Assembly (NCBI GenBank): GCA_902763535.1
Contig: CACWSG010000002.1
Coordinates: 110,415 to 174,414, forward strand
Length of the DNA stretch: 64,000 bases
Direction: 5' to 3'
Source of the DNA: an uncultured Pseudomonadota bacterium
Lineage (GTDB): Bacteria; Pseudomonadota; Alphaproteobacteria; RF32; CAG-239
The notes below the pieces were generated by a model. That model did not search any database. It worked only from the letters and a program-made list of their open reading frames with translations, and was not told the origin of the DNA. Of the stretch, positions 35,446-43,200 are shown in pieces; positions within the stretch are counted from its first letter, which is position 1, and each line of letters starts with the position of its first letter. Position numbers and translations under genes: made by a program.

Positions 35446-35469
35446 CCCCTGTCAACATTTTGACAGGGG
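35446..35469 (-). terminator. Hairpin terminator after the 44-residue peptide gene
   Basis: Stem CCCCTGTCA / TGACAGGGG with a short loop, followed on the minus strand by a T-rich stretch; lies 16 bases beyond the stop. Confidence 0.75.
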
Positions 35470-35484
35470 CAAATTCAAAGTCGC

Positions 35485-35619
35485 TTAATAGCCGCCGCAG
35501 CCGCAACCTTTATGGGTTGAATTGGTTTCTTTTTCGGATGAAGATTCTTTGGCAGAATCTTTATTGGAAGCGGCTGACATTTTTTTGCTGGATTCATTGT
35601 CTCTTAAATCTTTACACAT
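35485..35619 (-). CDS. 44-residue peptide with GCGCGGY tail
   Basis: Small gene from ATG at 35619 with a strong AGGAG seven bases upstream and its own terminator. The peptide MCKDLRDN... is Ser/Lys/Glu-rich and ends HKGCGCGGY. A longer open frame to 35700 has no ribosome site. Such Gly/Cys tails occur in metal-binding small proteins and in some peptide precursors, but no modifying enzyme is visible nearby (neighbours are lolA and a DNA methyltransferase). No function assigned. Confidence 0.7.
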   Translation of the reverse strand: MCKDLRDNESSKKMSAASNKDSAKESSSEKETNSTHKGCGCGGY

Positions 35620-35708
35620 ACTTTTTACTCCTAAAAAATTAAAATTTTTGCCTGACGGCACGGATATAAGTAATGTTTTAATGTTTTGCGGCAAGCTCAA
35701 CTTTTCGC

Positions 35709-36629
35709 CTACATATTACGATGACAGAATATACCATCCTTAAATCCTTGAATTTCAGGATTTTTATTTGCCATAGCCAATCGTTTTATAGCATAAGCTA
35801 CATATTCTTTTTCTTTTTCAATTCCTATAAAATGGCGTTTCAGCTTTTTAGCTACCACTGCGGTGGTTCCTGAGCCCAAAAACGGATCAAAAACCAAATC
35901 ACCCTCATCAGATGAAGCCAAAATCAGTTTAGCTATCAGTTTTTCGGGTTTTTGGGTGGGGTGAGGGGTGTTTTCCGCCATCGACCAAAACGGCACTGAT
36001 ATATCGGTCCAAATGTTTGACGGACAGGTCAGCCGCATTTTTTGTTGTTTGGATTCGAACCAGTCCTTAGGTTTGCCTTTACCGTCTTTGTACGGCGCCA
36101 GCACCGGACGCAAAACTTTTACTGCATCTATGTTAAATTTATAATCTTTGCCTTTAGTAAAAAACCAAATGTCCTCCAGACAATTTTTCCAGTTTTTGGC
36201 CGCACCGCGTCCTTTTTCGCGTTCCCATGATATACGATTTTGCAGGCAAAAATATTTTCCCGCAGCAAAAGGTACCGATATGGAAGATTTCCAATCCGTG
36301 CAAATATAAATTGAGGCATTATCTTTCAAAATTCGCACGGTCTTTTTCAACCAACTGTCCAGCCATTTGGCATATTGCTGTTCAGACATGGTCTTAAAAC
36401 TTGAATTTCCAAAAATTTTAGTCATGTTATAGGGTGGATCGACAATCATCAGGTCAACACACTTTTCCGGCAACAAATCAATTGCCTCAAACATATCTTG
36501 CCAAATAACAGAATCTTTAATTTTGCTGAGAGGTTCGCGTTTTTTTAAGGTAACAGCCTGCGCCGCCAAGTTGGTCTGTTCTTGCTTGGTCAAACAAATG
36601 GTTTTGTTGCGCGAAGCCTTTTCTTGCAA
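35709..36629 (-). CDS. DNA (adenine or cytosine-N4) methyltransferase, orphan
   Basis: 306 residues from TTG at 36629, directly after the HPr stop, with GGTGAGG upstream. Motif IV DPPYN at residues 64-68 precedes motif I FDPFLGSGTTAVVAKKL (about 247-263), the beta-class order shared with CcrM-type enzymes; HPTQKPEKLIAKLI is also present. It lacks CcrM's usual C-terminal extension, and the sequence resembles restriction-type beta methyltransferases more than CcrM. No endonuclease gene is adjacent. Target site unknown. Confidence 0.88.
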   Translation of the reverse strand: MQEKASRNKTICLTKQEQTNLAAQAVTLKKREPLSKIKDSVIWQDMFEAIDLLPEKCVDLMIVDPPYNMTKIFGNSSFKTMSEQQYAKWLDSWLKKTVRILKDNASIYICTDWKSSISVPFAAGKYFCLQNRISWEREKGRGAAKNWKNCLEDIWFFTKGKDYKFNIDAVKVLRPVLAPYKDGKGKPKDWFESKQQKMRLTCPSNIWTDISVPFWSMAENTPHPTQKPEKLIAKLILASSDEGDLVFDPFLGSGTTAVVAKKLKRHFIGIEKEKEYVAYAIKRLAMANKNPEIQGFKDGIFCHRNM

Positions 36630-36905
36630 TCAATCCTCACCGAATTTGTCGTTAACCAAAGCAGCAATTGCTTCCATAGCTGCTTGCGCTTGATTTCCCG
36701 AAACCGAAACCTTAATAGTCGTTCCTTTAGCTGCTGCCAGCATCATCAGTCCCATAATTGAACGACCGCTGACTTGTTGTCCCAAACGCTCAACCTCAAT
36801 TTCGGCATCAAAATTTTCCGCAGTTTTAACAAAAGCCGCTGCCGCTCTCGCGTGCAATCCTCTAAGATTTTTTATTTCCAATTCTTGCGATAATACATCA
36901 GACAT
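36630..36905 (-). CDS. ptsH: Phosphocarrier protein HPr
   Basis: 91 residues. Active-site His18 in GLHARAAAAF and regulatory Ser about 49 in SGRSIMGLMML, the residue HprK would phosphorylate. Belongs to the regulatory (nitrogen-type) PTS of alphaproteobacteria. Four bases after EIIA; the DNA methyltransferase gene follows without a gap. EI is not in the window. Confidence 0.95.
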   Translation of the reverse strand: MSDVLSQELEIKNLRGLHARAAAAFVKTAENFDAEIEVERLGQQVSGRSIMGLMMLAAAKGTTIKVSVSGNQAQAAMEAIAALVNDKFGED

Positions 36906-36909
36906 TTAA

Positions 36910-37308
36910 TTATTTTCCCAAAAGCTGCGAAGCAATATTGATATATTTTTTTCCGGCTTCTTGTGCACCCTCGACGGTTTTTTTGATGTTGTTTTCTTTG
37001 CGCAAAGAAGCGATTTTGATTAACATTGGCAAATTGATTCCGGCCAAAATCTCGACATTAGCTCTATCCATCATCGAAAGAGCTAAATTGGAAGGGGTTC
37101 CTCCAAACATATCGGTCAGCAAAATAACACCATCACCGCTATTGGTCTCATTAACCTTAGAAAGAATTTCACCACGGCGCATTTCCATATCATCATCAGG
37201 GCCTATACAAACGGTTTCAACTTGCTCTTGCGGTCCAACAACATGTTGCATTGCCGACACAAACTCTTTTGCCAGATTGCCATGTGTAACTAAAACCAAT
37301 CCAATCAT
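36910..37308 (-). CDS. PTS EIIA component, mannose family
   Basis: 132 residues from ATG at 37308 with GGAG upstream. Active-site His9 in GLVLVTHGNLAKEF, then VILLTDMFGGTPSNLA and AGINLPMLIKIA. In alphaproteobacteria this EIIA usually has a regulatory role with HPr and HprK and without a sugar permease, and no IIB, IIC or IID gene is nearby. Confidence 0.93.
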   Translation of the reverse strand: MIGLVLVTHGNLAKEFVSAMQHVVGPQEQVETVCIGPDDDMEMRRGEILSKVNETNSGDGVILLTDMFGGTPSNLALSMMDRANVEILAGINLPMLIKIASLRKENNIKKTVEGAQEAGKKYINIASQLLGK

Positions 37309-37320
37309 CAAAAACTCCGC

Positions 37321-37746
37321 TTATTTAACATTTTTAGCGCCGTTATTCCAAATTTTTACGGCACCGAAACTCTTTAACAGTTCATCACGACTTTTAGCTT
37401 TGACCAATTCATCGGCGCGGGTTTGTTTGCCGTCAAACACAATTTCTTCTACATTTTCAACCGGTACGCCGTAAATTCTCTCCACCATCTTACCTTTGAG
37501 CTCAACAATCATCACAAATTCAGATTCGGCCAAAGGTTCAATGGTTTCTTCCATAATATTGTCCAAACGAACCGCCAAATGTCCGTCGCGTTTTAACAAA
37601 GCAGTTTTTTTGCCGTCAAATTGCAAAACCGGATCTTCCGGAGCGCCATTGCGAGCATCAATAAATATTGCCAATTCGCCATATTTATTTTCAATAATTT
37701 CAAAGAAATCCTGTTTTTCAATCAAAGTATAATATTGTGTTTCCAT
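37321..37746 (-). CDS. Conserved-looking hypothetical protein upstream of EIIA
   Basis: 141 residues, acidic, no signal peptide or membrane helix. Beta-rich pattern with paired blocks (FVMIVELKGKMVERIYGVP, EEIVFDGKQT). Twelve bases before EIIA, so probably co-transcribed with EIIA-HPr-methyltransferase. I recognise no family. Possibly a regulator or adaptor of the PTS branch, inferred from position only. Confidence 0.65.
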   Translation of the reverse strand: METQYYTLIEKQDFFEIIENKYGELAIFIDARNGAPEDPVLQFDGKKTALLKRDGHLAVRLDNIMEETIEPLAESEFVMIVELKGKMVERIYGVPVENVEEIVFDGKQTRADELVKAKSRDELLKSFGAVKIWNNGAKNVK

Positions 37747-37783
37747 TGCTCAAAACTTCCCTTATTGCCAAATTACTAATCCT

Positions 37784-37801
37784 ATGTTATAACCATAACA
37801 T
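37784..37801. promoter_or_regulatory. Operator-like inverted repeat
   Basis: ATGTTAT-AACC-ATAACAT, seven-bp arms, in the divergent gap between the PTS-linked hypothetical gene and the ABC exporter gene. Confidence 0.4.
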
Positions 37802-37829
37802 CAAACTGTCAATTTTAGGTTAATAAGTT

Positions 37830-39578
37830 ATGCAAAAAACTGCGATAAAATTTATTTGGAACTATCTCAAAAATTTCAAATTTTTAATAATTTTCATCAT
37901 AGTGATGATGTCGTCTTCGCGACTTTTAGAGCAGGGTGCGCAATACTATATTGCCAAATTATTCGAGCATATTGCCGCAGATGTAGGACAGGCTGATTAT
38001 TGGCAAATTGCCTTTGTTTTAATAGGTATATCGGCTTTTATGGAACTTTTGGGCGGGGCAATGCAATTAGCCGGACAGTTTGTGTCATCGCGTCTGATTC
38101 CTCATATCCGATCGATGGTTATTCGCGATGTTTTTGATTATGTTAACAAACATTCAATTTCTTATTTTGTCGGCGAAATGACCGGCAATATTTCCAACAA
38201 ATTTCATCAATTACAAAACGGCATAGTTGATTTTTTTATGCATTCCTATGGCTCAACCCATGACATTCTCTATACCATAGTAACTATCGGTATTTTAAGC
38301 TGCATAAACTGGATGTTGGGATTGGGTATGATATTATGGGTTGCATTGATGGTAGCGCAAGGTTTTTATTTTGGTCGCCGCCGCGCTGCTTTTGCCAAAC
38401 AAACAACCGCTCACCAAAGCAAAGCTAATGCTGAAATAGTTGATTCCATAGCCAATTATGCCGAAATAAAAAGTTTTGCCAATTATAAGTTCGAAAGAAC
38501 TAATCTGCTGAATATTTTACGCCAGTGGCGCAAAGCGGAAACGATTGAACAAAAAAATAAAGTTAAAATAATGGCCTTTATGGAGTTTTCTGCCATAATT
38601 TCCATTATGTTGTTTATAGTAATAAACACCGGTTTATTATATTGGCAGCAAATCAGCATTACAGCTTACATTTTTGCCCTGACAACCTTTAATCGCCTGA
38701 GTTGGACCAGTTTTTCGGTCAACTGGGCGGTCAATAATATGTCGCGTATTTTGGGACAAATGAATTCCGCTTTGGAAACTTTGGCACTTGATCCGGAGAT
38801 AGTTGATTCTGCGCAGGCGGAAGAGCTAAAAATCAAAAAAGCTGCGATTAAATTTAACAATGTAGCTTTTTATTACAACAACAACCAAAATATTCTCAAA
38901 AATTTTAACCTTGAGATAAAAGCCGGCGAAAAAGTGGGAATTGTCGGTTCTTCCGGTGCCGGCAAATCAACGCTTATCAAATTGATTTCGCGTTATTTTG
39001 ATGTCAAGGAAGGTTTTGTCGCCATTAATGACCGCGATATTCGTGATTTTACCCAAGATTCATTGCACAAAAATATTGCGGTTATTCCTCAGGATGTTTG
39101 TTTGTTCAATCGTACCATAATGGATAATATTCGCTATGGTGATACTAAAGCATCTGACGAAGAAGTCGTCAAAGCGGCTAAAGCCGCGTCAGCTGACAAA
39201 TTTATTGAGCAATTACCTAATTCCTACCAAACGAGGGTTGGTGATAGGGGAGTAATTCTTTCCGGGGGTGAGCGCCAACGCATTGCCATAGCTCGTGCTA
39301 TTTTGAAAAATGCACCAATTCTTATTTTTGACGAGGCAACTTCATCTTTGGACTCAGAAAGTGAAAAATATATTCAAAATTCGATGAAGACCTTGATGAA
39401 AAACAAAACGGTTGTAGCCATTGCGCACCGCCTTTCAACTTTGCGTGAAATGGATAGAATTATCGTTATGGAAAAAGGCAAAATTATTGAAGAGGGAACG
39501 CATTTAAGCCTGCTGCGTAAAAAAGGCCGCTATGCCAAATTGTTCAAAATGCAGTCTGACGGCTATCTTCCGGCTTAA
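37830..39578 (+). CDS. ABC exporter, fused membrane and ATPase domains
   Basis: 582 residues: six-helix type I exporter domain (about 1-320) and an ATPase domain with IVGSSGAGKSTLIKLISRYF (Walker A), VIPQDVCLFNRTI (Q-loop), LSGGERQRIAIARAI (signature) and ILIFDEATSSLDSES (Walker B). Similar to MsbA/multidrug and heme-type half-transporters acting as homodimers. Substrate unknown. The 3' end overlaps recF on the opposite strand by 35 bases. Confidence 0.92.
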   Translation: MQKTAIKFIWNYLKNFKFLIIFIIVMMSSSRLLEQGAQYYIAKLFEHIAADVGQADYWQIAFVLIGISAFMELLGGAMQLAGQFVSSRLIPHIRSMVIRDVFDYVNKHSISYFVGEMTGNISNKFHQLQNGIVDFFMHSYGSTHDILYTIVTIGILSCINWMLGLGMILWVALMVAQGFYFGRRRAAFAKQTTAHQSKANAEIVDSIANYAEIKSFANYKFERTNLLNILRQWRKAETIEQKNKVKIMAFMEFSAIISIMLFIVINTGLLYWQQISITAYIFALTTFNRLSWTSFSVNWAVNNMSRILGQMNSALETLALDPEIVDSAQAEELKIKKAAIKFNNVAFYYNNNQNILKNFNLEIKAGEKVGIVGSSGAGKSTLIKLISRYFDVKEGFVAINDRDIRDFTQDSLHKNIAVIPQDVCLFNRTIMDNIRYGDTKASDEEVVKAAKAASADKFIEQLPNSYQTRVGDRGVILSGGERQRIAIARAILKNAPILIFDEATSSLDSESEKYIQNSMKTLMKNKTVVAIAHRLSTLREMDRIIVMEKGKIIEEGTHLSLLRKKGRYAKLFKMQSDGYLPA

Positions 39579-40809
39579 GTACTTCGGCATTACCATAAAC
39601 CGAATTATGTTTAACTTCAAAGAATTGAGCTTTTGACTTGATTTCATCAAACAGCTCGGGGTTGGTGGTGGTGATCCATGCCTGAAATTTAAGATTTACG
39701 ATTTTATCAAGCAGAGCACTGCGTTTGATGTCATCAAGATGAGCCGCCACTTCATCAAGCAGCAACACTGGAGCAAACCCCTTATGCAAAGTTTGGCATT
39801 TGGCCTGCGCCAAAATTATGCTCACCAACAGCGATTTTTGTTCACCGGTGGAGCATAGTTCTGCCGGCATACACTTTTTCTTGTGATAGACCTTAAAATC
39901 GGTGCGATTAACCCCATCGGCACTGCCATTATCTAAAACATAGTGTCTTTGAGTTTTCAGCAAATTGCGATAGAGTTCTTCAACTCTGACCGCCGGATTT
40001 TCATCTAATTCGCGTTCAATTCTTCCATCAAGCTCAATTTGTACCGATGGAAAAACATCATCCGGTTCTTGCTCAATAAAACTGTTAAGTCGGGCAACTT
40101 GTTCGCGACGAGCAGCCGCAATAGCAACGCCCAAAGCTGCCATGTTTTCTTCCAACGATTCCAGCCAATAATTATCGCGCTTGCCGTCTTTTATCAGGCG
40201 ATACCATTCTCGATACAGATGTTCAAAATCAGCAACTCTTTTGGCATGATCATTATCAAAAGCATAGACCATCCTATCCAAAAACGAGCGCCGCGGTTGA
40301 CTTCCGCCTCGAAACAGCCTGTCCATCTGCGGTGTCAGCCAAATCAAAGAGATATATTTTCCAAGTTCACTTTGCGTTGAAATTTTGTTGCCGTCTATTT
40401 TAACAATTCGGCGTTCAAACGAGCGATTCCCTTCACTGTCTTCAACTTCTTTGTTGGTTTTTTCAACGGCGGTAGCTAAAGTGTGAGACTCTTCATTATT
40501 CAAAACATCAGCTACCACCGCCCAATTTAGCGGCGTTACAAAAGACAAGTTGCCATTATTACCGATTTGCGGAATAAATCTTTTAATATCAGCTAATTTT
40601 ACTCCCCTTAAGCCGCGTCCCGGCGACAAAAAAGATATTGCTTCCAAGATATTGGTTTTGCCGGATCCATTCTCGCCATAGATTACTATCGGGGTGTTTT
40701 GGACTTCCATTCTTAAAGACGAATAATTTCTATAATCAGTTAAAGTCAGGCGCTCAACACCTGACTTTAACTTAGATACTTTACTTAAATTATCCGCCAA
40801 ATCGCTCAT
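39544..40809 (-). CDS. recF: DNA replication and repair protein RecF
   Basis: 421 residues, somewhat longer than typical. SMC-like ATPase: VIYGENGSGKTNILEAISFLSPGRGLRG Walker A, CSTGEQKSLLVSIILAQA signature, and VLLLDEVAAHLDDIKR Walker B. Loads RecA on gapped DNA. Starts immediately after the dnaN stop, the usual dnaN-recF pair. Confidence 0.95.
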   Translation of the reverse strand: MSDLADNLSKVSKLKSGVERLTLTDYRNYSSLRMEVQNTPIVIYGENGSGKTNILEAISFLSPGRGLRGVKLADIKRFIPQIGNNGNLSFVTPLNWAVVADVLNNEESHTLATAVEKTNKEVEDSEGNRSFERRIVKIDGNKISTQSELGKYISLIWLTPQMDRLFRGGSQPRRSFLDRMVYAFDNDHAKRVADFEHLYREWYRLIKDGKRDNYWLESLEENMAALGVAIAAARREQVARLNSFIEQEPDDVFPSVQIELDGRIERELDENPAVRVEELYRNLLKTQRHYVLDNGSADGVNRTDFKVYHKKKCMPAELCSTGEQKSLLVSIILAQAKCQTLHKGFAPVLLLDEVAAHLDDIKRSALLDKIVNLKFQAWITTTNPELFDEIKSKAQFFEVKHNSVYGNAEVLKPEDSRQTAF

Positions 40810-41928
40810 CTAGATTCTCATTGGCATCAATACATAAATTGCCGAAGCATCAGCCGTATCATGAATAACCGACGGCGAGGCTGCATCAGCAAAAGAAATT
40901 TTAACTGTTTCGCCCTTAATTTCCGCCAAAATATCAAGCAAATAGCGGAAATTGTAGCCGATTTCCAAAGCCTCATGATCATATTGAGCTTCCAAATCCT
41001 CGGAAGCACTGCCCAAATCAGGACTGGAGGTAACAATGGTAATTTTGTTTTTGTTGGTCAACATCTTAATAGCGCGGGTACGTTCGGCCACAACCGAAAC
41101 ACGATCAACTGCCGCCGCCAAATCTTTAACCTTTAATTCCAAAGCTTTGTCATTGTCAGTCGGAATAACGCGCTCATAATCAGGATAAGTTCCGTCAATC
41201 AGTTTTGAAGTGAGGGTTATGTCGGTGATTGAGAAACGAACTTTATTTTCCGAAACTTCAATCGTAACATTTTCAACTGCATTATCATCGAGCAGCTTGC
41301 GAATTTCTGCCACAGTTTTGCGCGGAATAATAACGCCCTTCAAATCCTTAGCACCCTTAGGCAAAGGAGTTTCAACACAAGCCAAGCGGTGACCATCGGT
41401 GGCTACAATACGCAAAACTTCTGAGCTTCCGTCAACTTTGGCATGAACAAACAAACCGTTGAGATAATATCTGGTCTCTTCGGTTGACATCGCAAATTGT
41501 GTGCGGTCGATTACATCTTTCAGCTCATCTTTGGCCATCACAAAAGAAGTTGGCAATTTGTCGCCGGAAATAACCGGAAAGTCTTCAACAGCAATAGTTG
41601 ACAATGAAAACTTTGAACGCCCTGAAGAAATAGTCAATTGTCCCTTGTCATCAGGATAAATCAATTCTACCTGACTGCCGTCTGAAAGCTTGCGCACAAT
41701 GTCATAAAGCATATGTGCCGGAGCGGTGGTAGCGCCTTGCTCAGTGATTTTGGCATCGGCCATTTCGGTGATTTCGGTATCCATATCGGTAGCCTTAAAG
41801 CTGATACCGTCATCCAAAGCCTCAATTCTGACATTTGACAATACCGGAATAGTGTTTCTTTTCTCAACAATGCTCTGAACATGGCTCAGAGTTTTCAACA
41901 AATTTGCGCGTTCAATAGTAAATCTCAT
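40810..41928 (-). CDS. dnaN: DNA polymerase III beta subunit (sliding clamp)
   Basis: 372 residues from ATG at 41928 (MRFTIERANLLKTLSHVQSIVEKRNTIPVLSNV); codons upstream to 42015 are non-coding. Three clamp domains are complete, ending YVLMPMRI, the conserved C-terminal P-M-R-I. Downstream recF is in the same operon. dnaA, commonly adjacent, is 1.3 kb upstream, separated by a secreted-protein gene and a Nudix gene. Confidence 0.97.
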   Translation of the reverse strand: MRFTIERANLLKTLSHVQSIVEKRNTIPVLSNVRIEALDDGISFKATDMDTEITEMADAKITEQGATTAPAHMLYDIVRKLSDGSQVELIYPDDKGQLTISSGRSKFSLSTIAVEDFPVISGDKLPTSFVMAKDELKDVIDRTQFAMSTEETRYYLNGLFVHAKVDGSSEVLRIVATDGHRLACVETPLPKGAKDLKGVIIPRKTVAEIRKLLDDNAVENVTIEVSENKVRFSITDITLTSKLIDGTYPDYERVIPTDNDKALELKVKDLAAAVDRVSVVAERTRAIKMLTNKNKITIVTSSPDLGSASEDLEAQYDHEALEIGYNFRYLLDILAEIKGETVKISFADAASPSVIHDTADASAIYVLMPMRI

Positions 41929-42035
41929 TTTTTTCGCCCGATTAAAAATTAAACCTGCACAAAAGATAACACACAATTCTTTGTTGTCGAAACAGAAAGG
42001 GCGATTCTTCAACAAGTTTTTTGATAAAACAAAAT

Positions 42036-42064
42036 CAGCCGCAAGAGTCGTTTTCCTGCGGCTG
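42036..42064 (-). terminator. Terminator of the secreted-protein gene
   Basis: Stem CAGCCGCA / TGCGGCTG with 13-base loop; on the minus strand followed by ATTTTGTTTT. Confidence 0.85.
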
Positions 42065-42089
42065 GCAAATAAGCATTACGAATTCGCTA

Positions 42090-42575
42090 TTACTCCCGAG
42101 ATACTCCTCGTGGACTAGCCATTTTTCCAATTTTTTCCATTTTCTTTTCTATTTTCTTTGCTGTTTTAATTACTTGTTCGGTAAGTTTTTCTGGTGCTTT
42201 TTCTTGAGTGGTTATTAACAACCCACCATTATCAGGAATCGCTTGAAAAGTAAAAGCCGTGTTCGTTTTTTGATCAAAAACAACCCCTGTTTTAACACCA
42301 CCTTCTTGATCAGTCCATGTCATCAAAACATCATCTTTATCCAGGGCATCTGCTAAATTCTGAAAACCTTTATTGCTCATAAACCAACAATATGAGGCAT
42401 CTTCTCCCGTACTCATATCAGTTAGACTAGCTATTTGAGAAGTTTTTTCTATGCCTTGAGGAAATTTATCTTGTGCGGGAGCGTCTTGAGCTTTTGATAT
42501 CCCTGGAGTTGCCATTACCGCAGCAAGGGCAAGAGCATTACGCACTTCTCTTAATTTTTTTGGTATGTTTGTCAT
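42090..42575 (-). CDS. Secreted protein under a poly-G promoter, unknown function
   Basis: 161 residues from ATG at 42575, AGGAG seven bases upstream. Signal peptide ends about residue 27 (AAVMATPGISKAQ). The mature part has a folded core (SYCWFMSNKGFQNLADALDKDDVLMTW, then beta strands GVVFDQKTNTAFTFQAIPDNGGLLI) and a Lys-rich C-terminal coiled coil. No family recognised. It has its own promoter with a nine-G run in the spacer and its own terminator, and sits between nudix and dnaN as an apparent insertion in the dnaA-dnaN-recF region. Confidence 0.75.
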   Translation of the reverse strand: MTNIPKKLREVRNALALAAVMATPGISKAQDAPAQDKFPQGIEKTSQIASLTDMSTGEDASYCWFMSNKGFQNLADALDKDDVLMTWTDQEGGVKTGVVFDQKTNTAFTFQAIPDNGGLLITTQEKAPEKLTEQVIKTAKKIEKKMEKIGKMASPRGVSRE

Positions 42576-42627
42576 GGTATTTCTCCTAAAATTACGAATC
42601 GCTATCATAGTCAAGCTATGTAATTTT

Positions 42628-42658
42628 ATTATACCCCCCCCCGGTAGACAAAAGTCAA
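42628..42658 (-). promoter_or_regulatory. Promoter with poly-G spacer
   Basis: On the minus strand TTGACT (42653-42658) and a perfect TATAAT (42628-42633) are 19 bases apart, and the nine bases next to the -10 box are all G (42634-42642). Loss of two G would give the optimal 17-base spacing. This is the layout of phase-variable promoters in other bacteria. Confidence 0.75.
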
Positions 42659-42721
42659 GTTCTTTTGACAAAATATTTTTTTACATATTTATCAAAAACT
42701 ATTAAATTTTTCAAAAACTTG

Positions 42722-43126
42722 TCAGAGTGATTGAGCTAAAAATTGTGCTGCCGGCAAAAACATATTTTCCGGTAAATTATCCATATCAAACCACCGCCAT
42801 TCGGCAAATTTATCGGGTTCGCAAAGTTTGACTTCTCCGTTGAATTCCTTTGCTTTTAAGTGAATGGTAACATAATGCTTGCCGGATTCATCAAAAAAAT
42901 CATTGGTAACACCGATTACCTCAACATCTGCCGGTGCAATATCCAAGTTTGTTTCTTCTTTAGTTTCTCTGCTGGCCGCTATCTCAAAACTTTCGCCATA
43001 CTCCAAATGTCCGCCGGGCGGACACCAAGTTCCGTTGCCATGCAATGACTTGCGCAACCCTAAAAGCAGTTGTTGCTTTTGGTTAAAAATATAAACTCCG
43101 ACACCGACTTTAATGATTTTTTTCAT
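42722..43126 (-). CDS. Nudix hydrolase
   Basis: 134 residues. Full Nudix box GGHLEYGESFEIAASRETKEETNL. VGVGVYIFNQKQQLLLGLRKS and TWCPPGGH are typical of MutT/nucleoside diphosphate-sugar-type hydrolases. Substrate cannot be fixed; the form resembles dCTP/8-oxo-dGTP pyrophosphatases and ADP-sugar enzymes. Lies between the dnaA terminator and the poly-G gene. Confidence 0.9.
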   Translation of the reverse strand: MKKIIKVGVGVYIFNQKQQLLLGLRKSLHGNGTWCPPGGHLEYGESFEIAASRETKEETNLDIAPADVEVIGVTNDFFDESGKHYVTIHLKAKEFNGEVKLCEPDKFAEWRWFDMDNLPENMFLPAAQFLAQSL

Positions 43127-43150
43127 ATTTGATAACTTTCTTAAAAAAAA

Positions 43151-43182
43151 TAAAAGCAGACTCCAACAACTGAAGTCTGCCT
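43151..43182 (-). terminator. dnaA terminator
   Basis: Stem GCAGACT / AGTCTGC with 11-base loop, followed on the minus strand by TTTTATTTTTTT, about 20 bases after the dnaA stop. Confidence 0.85.
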
Positions 43183-43200
43183 TAATCTTTAAGTTAAAAA

